A stretch of 64,000 nucleotides of DNA from an uncultured Lachnospiraceae bacterium (lineage in GTDB: Bacteria; Bacillota; Clostridia; Lachnospirales; Lachnospiraceae): the NCBI GenBank assembly GCA_910579275.1, contig CAJTTO010000008.1, forward strand, positions 1-64,000, written 5' to 3'. The translations under genes and the position numbers were made by a program. The notes below the pieces were generated by a model, which saw only the letters and a program-made list of their open reading frames with translations, had not been told where the DNA came from and ran no database searches. Below, in pieces: positions 52,779 to 61,459 of the stretch (its first letter is position 1; each line of letters opens with the position of its first letter).

Positions 52779-54177
52779 ATGCCTTTAAGAATGCTGTATA
52801 GCCCCTTACTGCCTCATACACGTCAGCCTTACTGCTGACCTCATATGGCGCATGCATATTCATCACGGAAACTCCGCTGTCTATCACATTCATTCCATAC
52901 CGCGCCATAAACCTTGCGATGGTTCCGCCACCGCCTGCATCCACCTTTCCCAGCTCCGCAAACTGATACATGATCTCTGCGTCATCCATTATTTTCCGGA
53001 TTTCCGCGATATATTCCGCATTGGCGTCATTTGAATTCGATTTTCCGCGCGATCCGGTAAACTTGTTAAATGTCAGTCCCTTTGCCAGAAACGCAGAATT
53101 ATTCTTTTCAAAGACACTTGCATACAGCGGGTCAAAACCAGCGCTCACATCCGAGGAGAGCATCTTTGAATTTGCAAGCGCCCGACGCACCAAAATCTGG
53201 GAATCTTTCTCTGTAGCCGCGACAAGCTCCGCCACTGCATTTTCAAAAAAGAGCGAATCCATGCCGGTTGCACCCACACTGCCTATCTCCTCCTTGTCTG
53301 CCAGCAGGCAGCAGAGCGTGTTATCCGTAACGGTATCCGCCACATCGAGCAGCGCAAAAAGCGACGTGAATGCACAGATTCTGTCATCCTGTCCGTATGC
53401 GAGAATCATGCTTCTGTCAAAGCCCAGATCACGCGCCTTTCCTGAAGGAACAATCTCTAGCTCCGCCGAGAGTAAATCCTCCTCCTCAATCCCATATGTG
53501 TCAGAAAGGATGTTGAGAATATTTGCTTTCAAAGCTTCTTTCTCCTCTTTTTCCAAATCTTCACTCTGCTCTATCGGCCGGTTTCCTATCAGGAGATCCA
53601 GATTTTCACCGGTAACGACCTCTGTCGCTTTCTTTGTCATCTGCTCCCCTGCCAGATGGACAAGCAAATCCGTGATGACAAATACAGGATCCTCTTCCTT
53701 TTCGCCGACACACACAGGAATCGTCGTTTTGTCCTTTTTGACAGCCACGCCATGAATCGCCAAAGGTATCGCTGTCCACTGATACTTTTTGATTCCCCCG
53801 TAATAGTGGGTGTCAAAGTACACAAGACCGTCCTTTTCATAAAGCGGTTTTTGCTTTACGTCAATCCGCGGGGAATCAATGTGCGCGCCCAGAATCCGCA
53901 TTCCCTCAGACATCGGTTTCTTTCCTATCTGGAAAAATGCGACGCATTTATTCATCTGTACGGCATATAGCTTGTCACCTGCCTTGACAGCATCCCCTTT
54001 CGCAAGGGCGCTGTGCAGTTCTTTGTAACCTTTTTTCTCCGCCATGTCTATCGCCAGCGCAACACACTCGCGCTCTGTCTTTCCCTCGTCAAGACACGTT
54101 TTGTAACGGCTGCACACCTCATTCAGTTTCTTATTGTCTTCCTCATTATAAACGAGCCAGAGATTCTCCTTTTTCAT
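52777..54177 (-). CDS. M18 family aminopeptidase
   Basis: 466 residues, usual length. A cytoplasmic di-zinc exopeptidase, aspartyl aminopeptidase-like. Motifs: GAHIDSPRIDVK (metal His/Asp), HYYGGIKKYQWTAIPLAIHG, ADKEEIGSVGATG (catalytic Glu pair), SSDVSAGFDP and GMNVIDSGVSVMNMHAPYEV with the last metal His. The ATG follows AAAGGATATACATTGAA. Alone, with its own terminator. Confidence 0.93.
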   Translation of the reverse strand: MKKENLWLVYNEEDNKKLNEVCSRYKTCLDEGKTERECVALAIDMAEKKGYKELHSALAKGDAVKAGDKLYAVQMNKCVAFFQIGKKPMSEGMRILGAHIDSPRIDVKQKPLYEKDGLVYFDTHYYGGIKKYQWTAIPLAIHGVAVKKDKTTIPVCVGEKEEDPVFVITDLLVHLAGEQMTKKATEVVTGENLDLLIGNRPIEQSEDLEKEEKEALKANILNILSDTYGIEEEDLLSAELEIVPSGKARDLGFDRSMILAYGQDDRICAFTSLFALLDVADTVTDNTLCCLLADKEEIGSVGATGMDSLFFENAVAELVAATEKDSQILVRRALANSKMLSSDVSAGFDPLYASVFEKNNSAFLAKGLTFNKFTGSRGKSNSNDANAEYIAEIRKIMDDAEIMYQFAELGKVDAGGGGTIARFMARYGMNVIDSGVSVMNMHAPYEVSSKADVYEAVRGYTAFLKA

Positions 54178-54222
54178 TTCAATGTATATCCTTTCTTTTA
54201 TTTTTTAATATTATTCTGTTCC

Positions 54223-55572
54223 TCAGTGTATAAATTTATGTGACTGCTCCATCAGTTCATCCGCCACAGCCGACAGATTCTGTGTCATGTCAGTGATATC
54301 CGCAATCACGCCGTTCTGCGTCTCGACTGCTGCCAGCACTTCCTCGCTGCCTGCAGCATTTTCCTCGGACGCCGCCGAAATTCCTTCTATCATCTGCACA
54401 ATAATCTGTTTGCTGTCCGCCATATCGTTGCTTGACTCATATAGTGTATTGACGCTTGACTGTACGTTCTCAAGGCATTGTTCAATCTGGATAAAATTCT
54501 CTTTTGTCTGCCCGACGCTGTGCTCCTGCTCCTCGAAAATTTTCTCCATGTCCTCCATATTGCGGGTAGCTTCCGCCGTCTTTTCAAGAAGCTCCTGTAT
54601 GATGCTTCCTATCTCGTTGGTGAGATTGTTGGTCTCCTCCGCAAGTCCGCCGATTTCCTCCGCAACCACTGCAAATCCCTTTCCGGCCTCCCCTGCCCTT
54701 GCCGCCTCAATCGCGGCATTAATCGACAACAGGTTTGTCTGATCTGCAATGTCATTAATCTTCTGGCTTGTCATTTCTATCTTCTGCGCCTGCTCGTTGT
54801 TCTGCTGCATCGCCTCACGCACGACAGAAATGCTCTCCCGGCTCTTTATGGTCTTGTCTATCAAATCCTTAATTGCGGCAAGACCACTGTTTTTCACCTG
54901 ATCCATCTGGCTGGCATTGCTTCTGAGATTTTCCGTGTCGCTTATGTTTCTCATAATGAGCCCGTCAAGCTTTGCAACTTCATTTGCGCTTGTGGTCGCC
55001 TCATCTGCCTGCGACATGGCAGCGTTGCTCAAGTCACTCATCGTGGCGCTGATTTCATCCGACGATTTCTTTATCTGTACTGTCTGGTCAGCAAGTGCGG
55101 ATGCGTTGCCTGACAAGGTGACTGCCGAATGGTCAATCCGTGTCACAATGTCGCGCAGATTATCAAACATCAGAACAATATTTCTGCTGATGCTCCCCAG
55201 CTCATCCTTTCGCGTCGTCATGGCGCGGACTGCATCCATGTCCCCCTCTGTCAGGTCATAGCGCGCAATTTTATGTATCTCCGCCACAGACCGTTTCAAC
55301 GGTTTTACCACGAGAATTTCCATTATCACGGCCAATATTACCAACGCAATAAGCCCCACCGTGAGACTTACTGCTGTCATCGTTATGATTGTTCCGACAA
55401 TCTCTGCCCTGGCCTCTGCCATGGATATTCCGGATACCCGCACCACCTCTTTTTCCAACATTTTGCAGGCAATCACATTGTTTATTGAAAATGCAAATAC
55501 CAGAACAATAAACATCATAACCCCGATGGTCACGATAATAGATACTTTTTTGTATACCTTATTACTCTCCAT
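54223..55572 (-). CDS. Methyl-accepting chemotaxis protein, short sensor
   Basis: 449 residues. Two membrane helices (about 9-32 and 60-87) enclose only about 27 outer residues, so it may sense membrane state or act through partners. HAMP region VVKPLKRSVAEIHKIARYDL and the signalling tip DQTNLLSINAAIEAARAGEA, then GKGFAVVAEEIGGLAEE. No pentapeptide tether. Second receptor of the window (the other at 13716). Confidence 0.92.
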   Translation of the reverse strand: MESNKVYKKVSIIVTIGVMMFIVLVFAFSINNVIACKMLEKEVVRVSGISMAEARAEIVGTIITMTAVSLTVGLIALVILAVIMEILVVKPLKRSVAEIHKIARYDLTEGDMDAVRAMTTRKDELGSISRNIVLMFDNLRDIVTRIDHSAVTLSGNASALADQTVQIKKSSDEISATMSDLSNAAMSQADEATTSANEVAKLDGLIMRNISDTENLRSNASQMDQVKNSGLAAIKDLIDKTIKSRESISVVREAMQQNNEQAQKIEMTSQKINDIADQTNLLSINAAIEAARAGEAGKGFAVVAEEIGGLAEETNNLTNEIGSIIQELLEKTAEATRNMEDMEKIFEEQEHSVGQTKENFIQIEQCLENVQSSVNTLYESSNDMADSKQIIVQMIEGISAASEENAAGSEEVLAAVETQNGVIADITDMTQNLSAVADELMEQSHKFIH

Positions 55573-55684
55573 ATGTATGTGCCTCCTGAAATGAAAAATA
55601 TTTACTTATAAATTATAAAATATTTTTCTTCATTTTTCAATAAAAATGCCGTTCAGTCTCAACGCTGTTTGGCGCGGTTTTACC

Positions 55685-56590
55685 CTAACGTCGGACACGT
55701 TCGGGCAGCTGTACCAGAATAATTGCGGCAAAGGCAAGCGCACACCCCGCCAATTCCCTTGTGGTAAGTACCTGATGCAGTATCAGCCATCCCGCCAGCA
55801 CGGAAATGACAGATTCCAGACTTAAAATAAGGGACGCCGCCGTAGGGTTCATGCCTTTCTGGCCGATAATCTGAAATGTGTATCCCACACCGCTTGAAAG
55901 CGCGCCTGCGTACAGGATCGGAAGCCATGCCGCAAGGACATCTGAAAGGCGGGGCTGTTCAAACAGCAGCATCATGACCGCCCCGAGCACTGCGTTGGTA
56001 AGCGTCTGGACGCAGGAGAGTTTCACGCCGTCCACCAGCGGCGAAAAGTAATCCACGACCAAAATATGTACGGCAAAAATCGCGGCGCAGCCCAACATAT
56101 AAAGATCTCCCTTTTGCAGCTGAAAATCTCCTGTCGTGATGCACAGCAGATAGAGTCCAAGGGATGCAAGTCCCACCGCTGCCCACACTTTCAGTCCGGT
56201 CTTTTTTTTCAGAAAAATACCGAACACAGGAACGAGTACAAGGTACATTGCCGTGATAAAGCCTGCTTTCCCCACGGTCGTATACTTTACGCCAAACTGC
56301 TGCAGCGTGCTCGCGGCAAAAAGACATATGCCACAACATATGCCACCGATTGCCAGCGCTCTTTTATTTTCCTTAGGATGCACCTGTTCCTGTACACCCC
56401 TTTTTCTGCGGCTGCTGTCCATCACCACAGCGCAGGGCACGAGAACCGCTAGCGCAACCACATTCCGCACCGCGACAAAGGTAAAAGGGCCGACATAGTC
56501 CATCCCCACGCTTTGCGCGACAAACGCCACTCCCCAGACCGTGGCAGCCATGAATAAAATCATCGACTGCCTAAAAATAAATTTATTCAT
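55685..56590 (-). CDS. EamA/DMT-family transporter
   Basis: 301 residues with ten predicted membrane helices in two EamA repeats. Typical blocks are FVAVRNVVALAVLVPCAVVM, the repeat end KYTTVGKAGFITAMYLVLVP and, in the second half, GMNPTAASLILSLESVISVL. Drug/metabolite exporter family; the substrate is unknown. The ribosome site is weak (AGAAGATT). Confidence 0.9.
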   Translation of the reverse strand: MNKFIFRQSMILFMAATVWGVAFVAQSVGMDYVGPFTFVAVRNVVALAVLVPCAVVMDSSRRKRGVQEQVHPKENKRALAIGGICCGICLFAASTLQQFGVKYTTVGKAGFITAMYLVLVPVFGIFLKKKTGLKVWAAVGLASLGLYLLCITTGDFQLQKGDLYMLGCAAIFAVHILVVDYFSPLVDGVKLSCVQTLTNAVLGAVMMLLFEQPRLSDVLAAWLPILYAGALSSGVGYTFQIIGQKGMNPTAASLILSLESVISVLAGWLILHQVLTTRELAGCALAFAAIILVQLPERVRR

Positions 56591-56734
56591 AATCTTCTGT
56601 TTGCTTATTACCTGTGCACCGCTGATTGTTTCTGACAGTGTTCACAGAAATAAATCGTTCCTCCCATATATTTTGCTTAACTGTGTGATGTAGTTCCCCT
56701 TTTGTCCGAACAAATCCCGCTCGGCGTCACATGC

Positions 56735-57640
56735 TCAGTACCGTTTCACCATTTGCTGAATACGTCTTTTCATCTCCTGCCTGACCGCATCCGGGGCGAG
56801 TACTTCCGCCGATGCGCCGAAGCTTAAGAGAACACCGTACCCCCAGTCATCCAGCGTCACATGAAAATGCACCCGAAAGTTCCCGTCCGGCAGCACCTCG
56901 ATTTCCTTCTCCCCAAACCTATCGTACACTCTGTACGCTTCCTTTTTATCTATCCATATATCAACCACTGTCATATCGGAGTCCGTTTGTGATTTTCCCC
57001 CTGTCTCCTCATCTTCCTGCCAAGTGACCATCTGTCTTGGAACAAAAGTCTCCTCCAGCATGGAAAAACGTTTGATGCGGAACAGCTTGAATAACCGCCA
57101 GTCCTTTTTCTCTCTGCAAAATGCCTCGAGATACCATGTGTATTCCTTGAAGATCAGCTTCACAGGCTCCACAGTGCGCCGGCTCATCTGCCCGTTCTTT
57201 CCATAATAATCAAACTGCACCAGCCGACATGCCAAAATCGCTGTTTTGATGTTCTCATAGAGCTGCGTCCTGCTCCCGCTCCAGTCAGACAAATCAATCG
57301 CCAGCCAGTCAACCGGATCCGCACGAAAAAAATCTCCAAGCTTTAGCAGGATGTCTTCCCCATCCTCCGCCTTCGTTTGCCGAAGCGATACCAGTCCGGA
57401 TAAAATCTCCTGCTGTTCGTCTTTTGTAAGCAGCATTTTGTCCAGTACAAACTGTTCTGTCAGACAGATTCCGCCATTTTTTCCTTTTTTGGCATAAATC
57501 GGTATGCCTGCGGCGCCAAGCGTGTCCATGTCGCGGTAAATTGTGCGCGCCGACACCTCAAAGCGCTCGGCAAGCTCTGCGGCGGTCACTGTCCCGCGCC
57601 GCATCAAAATATATATTATTCCCAATAAACGGTTGATCAT
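56735..57640 (-). CDS. WYL-domain transcriptional regulator (YafY type)
   Basis: 301 residues. N-terminal HTH_11 (MINRLLGIIYILMRRGTVTA, FEVSARTIYRDMDTLGAAGI), then a WYL domain (VEPVKLIFKEYTWYLEAFCR, FKLFRIKRF) and a C-terminal WCX region. WYL proteins bind nucleic-acid-like ligands or small molecules and control stress or defence genes. Start at 57640 follows GGAGGGAGAT; the longer frame is unsupported. The adjoining EamA exporter may be its target. Confidence 0.88.
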   Translation of the reverse strand: MINRLLGIIYILMRRGTVTAAELAERFEVSARTIYRDMDTLGAAGIPIYAKKGKNGGICLTEQFVLDKMLLTKDEQQEILSGLVSLRQTKAEDGEDILLKLGDFFRADPVDWLAIDLSDWSGSRTQLYENIKTAILACRLVQFDYYGKNGQMSRRTVEPVKLIFKEYTWYLEAFCREKKDWRLFKLFRIKRFSMLEETFVPRQMVTWQEDEETGGKSQTDSDMTVVDIWIDKKEAYRVYDRFGEKEIEVLPDGNFRVHFHVTLDDWGYGVLLSFGASAEVLAPDAVRQEMKRRIQQMVKRY

Positions 57641-57703
57641 ATCTCCCTCCATGATAAATGACACATGAAAATCATACCATAGATAGCAGACGATTGCCAA
57701 CAC

Positions 57704-57758
57704 AAAAATATCCCACACTGCGAAACAAGTAACAGTTCAGCTTTCGCGTGTGGGATAT
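57704..57758 (-). terminator. Terminator of the AraC/GyrI gene with an element fragment in its loop
   Basis: ATATCCCACAC and GCGAAA parts pair with TTTCGC and GTGTGGGATAT (one mismatch), followed on the minus strand by five T. The loop region 57729-57746 reads GTAACAGTTCAGCTTTCG, 17 of 18 bases identical to the left end of the 137-bp element. Confidence 0.8.
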
Positions 57759-57765
57759 CTCAGTT

Positions 57766-58734
57766 TTAACGCTTCCTTACCGGCCGGATATACTTCCAGA
57801 ATCGCTCAGGATCATGATAAAAATAGACAATCCTGCCTGGCGTCGTGTCGATACAGTAACCGATGTCTGCATAGTTGTACTCTGCCATCGCCCGCTCAAT
57901 TTTCTCCTCCACGGTACAATTTTCCTGCTCGTAATCAAACGAACCGTGTTCAAAGACAACATACTCCGCCTCAGGCACATCCATCAGGCACATCTGCTGC
58001 GGCACTTCGCCGTCATAATCAGCAGGAAGGCGCACACCGTAACATTCCACACGCGGAATTCCCCAGTCGCAGAGCCTGCCTGCCGGATCATTGATATATG
58101 CCATAATCTGACCGCTGCCGCTGTTTGTCTCACTGCCTCCTTCGTCGTCGAGCTTTCCCTTAATGCTGTCGAGGAGACCGCAGATCGTCTCACAGTCCTG
58201 CCCCGGTATCAGGCTCTGCTTCTGCCAGAAATCCCAATACCCATTGCTCTCATAGTTTTTAATGTGCAGAAATTTGTGCGCCGGAATCGTTACTAAGTAA
58301 ACCTTGACGTCTCCTATAGATTTCATCATACCAATCTCTCCTAATCCTAAAAAATAACGGTCAAACGGGTTAATCTTGGTGCGAAGGACAACCGGCGCCG
58401 GATTTTTCCGGTATGCGCTAGGGGCAACACCATACATGGTCTTAAACGCCCGCGTAAATGCCTCATGTGATGAAAAGCCATAGTCAAACGCGATATTCAG
58501 CATACTCTTGTCACTATCCCGCACTTCTTTTAATATAAAAGCAAACTTCCTGTGGCGCAGGTAGTCTTTCAGCTTCATACCTGATATCTCCTTGAATTTT
58601 CTTGTCGTATGAAATTCCGAATACCCCAGCCGGCAGGCAAGCGCGCGCAGTGTCAATGCCTCGTCATCGTGATTTTTAATACAATTGTCTATCTCGTCGA
58701 CGATTATCTGTATCTGCCTCTGCCATTCGTACAT
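57766..58734 (-). CDS. AraC-family regulator with GyrI-like effector domain
   Basis: 322 residues. Here the two HTH motifs are N-terminal (EALTLRALACRLGYSEFHTT; SMLNIAFDYGFSSHEAFTRA, ending YGVAPSAYRK at about 108). The C-terminal half is a GyrI/SOUL-like small-molecule domain (VYLVTIPAHKFLHIKNYES, EYVVFEHGSFDYE, KIERAMAEYNY). This SgrR/Rob/BltR-like layout is typical of regulators of exporters. AGGAGGAAAATCAA precedes the ATG. The MATE remnant at 58961 could be a lost target. Confidence 0.88.
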   Translation of the reverse strand: MYEWQRQIQIIVDEIDNCIKNHDDEALTLRALACRLGYSEFHTTRKFKEISGMKLKDYLRHRKFAFILKEVRDSDKSMLNIAFDYGFSSHEAFTRAFKTMYGVAPSAYRKNPAPVVLRTKINPFDRYFLGLGEIGMMKSIGDVKVYLVTIPAHKFLHIKNYESNGYWDFWQKQSLIPGQDCETICGLLDSIKGKLDDEGGSETNSGSGQIMAYINDPAGRLCDWGIPRVECYGVRLPADYDGEVPQQMCLMDVPEAEYVVFEHGSFDYEQENCTVEEKIERAMAEYNYADIGYCIDTTPGRIVYFYHDPERFWKYIRPVRKR

Positions 58735-58780
58735 TTGATTTTCCTCCTCGTTTCAACCTCACTCTAATGCTCCATCCAGA

Positions 58781-58858
58781 CAGAAATTAGAGTTGCAAGC
58801 CGCATAGGTCGTACCAGTGCAATAGTGCGAAACAGGCGGTTCACAAATCTAATTTCTG
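58781..58858. repeat. 78-bp foldback element
   Basis: CAGAAATTAGA at 58781-58791 and TCTAATTTCTG at 58848-58858 form a perfect 11-bp inverted repeat around GC-rich, partly complementary sequence (GCCGC and GCGG). Non-coding; located upstream of the AraC/GyrI gene. Confidence 0.65.
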
Positions 58859-58960
58859 ACCAGCTAAATTTATTTTAGCACATCAAGAGCACCCCTGCTT
58901 GATATGATTTGCTATAATTTTTATTACAGGTGCTCGGAAAAGTTCCTCACAGTATATTTT

Positions 58961-59158
58961 TCATTTTAATCCTCCATATTTGTCCTTCTTACATATCAAT
59001 TTTATTATCAGTAACCATACCGTTTCAAGTGCTGTGAACATTCCGCTCGCAAAAATATTAAAGCCAATAAAAAACAGTGCAATGGTACAAATCCGGTTTC
59101 CTGTCACATCAAGACCGTACACAGGATTGTCCGGTCGGGCAAACATCAGCACATACAT
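58961..59158 (-). pseudogene. Remnant of a MATE-family efflux transporter
   Basis: 65 codons. IALFFIGFNIFASGMFTAL resembles the conserved C-terminal part of MATE transporters, and VWLLIIKLICKKDKYGG resembles their very end; the helices that should lie between are missing. Upstream in frame there is a stop within 9 bases of the first ATG. So most of the gene, about 380 codons, is gone and an internal deletion has joined two pieces. It could be a real 65-residue membrane peptide, but a decayed exporter is more likely. Confidence 0.55.
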
Positions 59159-59202
59159 GATAATCGTGACTTAGATTCCTGCCACCTCCCTTGATACTGC
59201 AC

Positions 59203-59227
59203 AAAAAAAGGGCTGCATATACAGCCC
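59203..59227 (-). terminator. Terminator of the ABM-domain gene
   Basis: GGGCTG and CAGCCC pair around a 6-base loop; on the minus strand seven T follow. It lies 70 bases beyond the stop of the gene at 59298; the sequence between shows no gene. Confidence 0.85.
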
Positions 59228-59297
59228 GGCGGAAACTATCTGCGCGCTTTTCATCAAGGTGACTGGGACAAGCTTGCAGATTGAAATTCCGATTCTG

Positions 59298-59645
59298 TCA
59301 AAACAAGCGCTCCCCTAAATATTTATCGTGCGGGGCTACCAGACACTTTTCGACAGCCTTCCAATAAGTGTCATACAGATTTTTCTGTGCCGCACCATAG
59401 CTCTCCTTCGTATCAAATTCCCAGTAAAGCAGATACTTTACACTTTTGACAATGCGGGTAAGCGCAGGCGGGGGAAGCCCTTCCTTGATTTGCTCCATAT
59501 CAATATGATATCCTCTTTTGACAAGGCGCAGCAGCAGCAGTCCCTCCTGCTTTTCCAAAAAACTTTTGGCTTCGAGCATCAGTGTTTCAAATTCCTCCAC
59601 TTTCTGCGGCTTGACTTGATAGATGCATACTTCTGCAAATGGCAT
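59298..59645 (-). CDS. ABM-like dimeric alpha/beta-barrel protein
   Basis: 115 residues. The pattern AEVCIYQVKPQKVEEFETLM, then EKQEGLLLLRLVKRG and LLYWEFDTKESYGAAQKN fits the antibiotic-biosynthesis-monooxygenase fold: small proteins that act as cofactor-free oxygenases or heme-degrading enzymes. Active residues cannot be assigned. AAAGGAGAAAAG precedes the ATG. Monocistronic with a good terminator. Confidence 0.7.
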   Translation of the reverse strand: MPFAEVCIYQVKPQKVEEFETLMLEAKSFLEKQEGLLLLRLVKRGYHIDMEQIKEGLPPPALTRIVKSVKYLLYWEFDTKESYGAAQKNLYDTYWKAVEKCLVAPHDKYLGERLF

Positions 59646-59732
59646 CGTTTCTTTTCTCCTTTCTCATACTGACACACTTCTCACAAGCTTCCACTGACTA
59701 CAGCTATGTATTCCGATTTTGCTTTCTGCTCA

Positions 59733-60179
59733 TCAATCCCACACAATGGCAAAACATTTAAATCCCTCCGGAACAGGAGGCCGACAGGAACATAAAGCAT
59801 CTGCCGAAGATGCATCCCATTCCTCTGCCCCACCAGAATGCAGCCATTCACATCTTGCAAGTGTTTCCAATTCCTGTGCTGAAAGCGATGTACATATTAT
59901 GGGCGATTCTCCCGCAAGCATTAATACCTCCTTCCCATCATACTCCGCAATTTCCGTGTCATTGTGCAGTTCAATGCGAATCCATGCAACACTTGGCATT
60001 TTCTCAAGATTTCGCATCAGTTCCCAAATTTCAGCAAGCGAAGGACGTCCAAAGTCACAGTCATTTGGCGCAATGGAATCCTCCGCTGTATTCCCCTCAA
60101 AAAATTCATCAAGCGTCAAAAGAGGAAGGCGGTCATCATTTTCCTCCACCAGCCTTTTAAACGCGTCCAATTCTATCAT
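59733..60179 (-). CDS. Conserved-looking acidic protein of unknown function
   Basis: 148 residues, soluble and acidic. Visible features: LLTLDEFFEGNTAEDSIAPN near the start, WIRIELHNDTEI in the middle, and PEGFKCFAIVWD at the end. I do not recognise the family. GGAGGTGCGAAT sits in front of the ATG at 60179, which is better than a longer frame that would read into the repeat at 60262. Confidence 0.75.
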   Translation of the reverse strand: MIELDAFKRLVEENDDRLPLLTLDEFFEGNTAEDSIAPNDCDFGRPSLAEIWELMRNLEKMPSVAWIRIELHNDTEIAEYDGKEVLMLAGESPIICTSLSAQELETLARCEWLHSGGAEEWDASSADALCSCRPPVPEGFKCFAIVWD

Positions 60180-60261
60180 ATTCGCACCTCCGATATGTTC
60201 TATTATATCTCTTTGGGTCGCGCAATACAAGGAATAACCTTTCCTATTTCCATCTGAATCA

Positions 60262-60450
60262 TAACAGTTCAGCCTTCGGCTTCCTGTTACGAACATCAAG
60301 CCATGCAAAAATCATAAAATGATTTTTTTACCACCTTCGTGGTGTCAAAGCCACGTACCGTGGCTTGATGATTCTCTGCCACTACGCTATTTCACGTGGC
60401 TTGCAAGCCATAATTTGCAGCCAGTGCAAAGTCCTGGGCTGAACTGTTAC
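60262..60450. repeat. Expanded 189-bp copy of the palindromic element
   Basis: Both ends match the 137-bp element (TAACAGTTCAGCCTTCGG; CTGGGCTGAACTGTTAC). The middle is longer and altered: an extra hairpin AAAATCATAAAATGATTTTT and the stem CACG-TACC-GTGG are added, and the right hairpin is enlarged. Same orientation as copies 1 and 2; located 21 bases after the PepSY-like gene. Confidence 0.85.
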
Positions 60451-60471
60451 TCTGATTCTCAAATCAGCCTG

Positions 60472-61326
60472 CTATTTTACAATGCTTATTGTTATGTCCT
60501 CAACTTTTTCCGTGTCAACATTTTCTACTTTTCCAGCCAGTCTTTCCAGTGCAGATTCCGTTATCTTTCGCGAAGTGTCTGTATACACCCCTAAAAATAC
60601 CTGGTCATACCGCGAAAAACTCATATTGACCATTGTTCCGTCCTCGCCAATAACATCCACTGTGATGGTCGGGTCATTTCCGGAATATCCCTGACAATTG
60701 TACACTACCTTGTCTACCGGACTATTCATCAGTTTACATTCCTCCACTTTCTTTTGCGCAAGCTCCGCATATTGATGATAGTCTTTTTCCAATGCGGCAT
60801 CATAGCCAAGGGGAACGCTTACATCCAACTGTCTGCCGTAGCAAATATCAAACAGTTCCCCTGTCACGGCATCCAGCAGATATGTCCATCTTGTACTCTC
60901 GGGGTTCCGCTCTTTCTGAAACAGGACATCCCCTGCCCAAAAAGCCCGCGGAAATGTTTCCGTTCCCGAACAGTAGCTCATATATACATAAGCGCCCTCC
61001 AAATCCAGCCCGTAAATATTTTTCAGGTACTGATTTCCGGCTTCTGCCGCTTCCTCCATTGTCAGATCCGTATCCGTAGGCGTTCCGGTATTCAGACTGT
61101 CCATGCTTACGGAATAATTTACTTTTACGCCGTCCTCCTCTTTTGTTTCAGACTTTGGCAATGCGGTTTCCAGACTGTCCGAAACCTGATAGCTGGTCGG
61201 CACTTCCTCCACCCTTCCATTATTTGCAGCCAAAGTCATTTCTGCCGCCGAATGAAAGAGTAACGTACCTGCACCAATAATGGCAAATGTTGCGGCTGTC
61301 AGTTTAAAAATGTTTTTCTGTTTCAT
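60472..61326 (-). CDS. Secreted PepSY-like protein
   Basis: 284 residues. Signal peptide to about residue 34 (FKLTAATFAIIGAGTLLFHS, cleavage near LAANN). The mature part resembles two PepSY-type repeats: one ending RWTYLLDAVTGELFDI and a second around ITVDVIGEDGTMVNMSF. Such domains are thought to modulate outer proteases. AGGAGG precedes the ATG. It is 133 bases downstream of the kinase gene and carries its own upstream motif shared with the regulator promoter, so it is probably controlled by that system. Confidence 0.7.
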   Translation of the reverse strand: MKQKNIFKLTAATFAIIGAGTLLFHSAAEMTLAANNGRVEEVPTSYQVSDSLETALPKSETKEEDGVKVNYSVSMDSLNTGTPTDTDLTMEEAAEAGNQYLKNIYGLDLEGAYVYMSYCSGTETFPRAFWAGDVLFQKERNPESTRWTYLLDAVTGELFDICYGRQLDVSVPLGYDAALEKDYHQYAELAQKKVEECKLMNSPVDKVVYNCQGYSGNDPTITVDVIGEDGTMVNMSFSRYDQVFLGVYTDTSRKITESALERLAGKVENVDTEKVEDITISIVK

Positions 61327-61410
61327 AGTGAACCTCCTCTGATATATGATTTGTTTGATTTGTTTTGATAGCTACACTATAAAACCTCTCTGTATCAAAA
61401 AAATATCAGT

Positions 61411-61431
61411 GTTATTGCGAACTTGTAAAAT
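61411..61431 (-). promoter_or_regulatory. Candidate response-regulator box upstream of the PepSY-like gene
   Basis: On the minus strand ATTTTACAAGTTCGCAATAA. The same motif, ATTTTACAATTTCGAAAC, lies at 63553-63573 before the regulator gene; 13 of the first 14 bases match. It is 85 bases before the PepSY-like start. Confidence 0.45.
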
Positions 61432-61459
61432 AATGCTCATTTCCATAAATAGTTTTCCC

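Noticed and set aside
55625..55684. Hairpin after the EamA gene as terminator
   Set aside because: Only four to five pairs could be formed reliably before a T-run; too weak to list.
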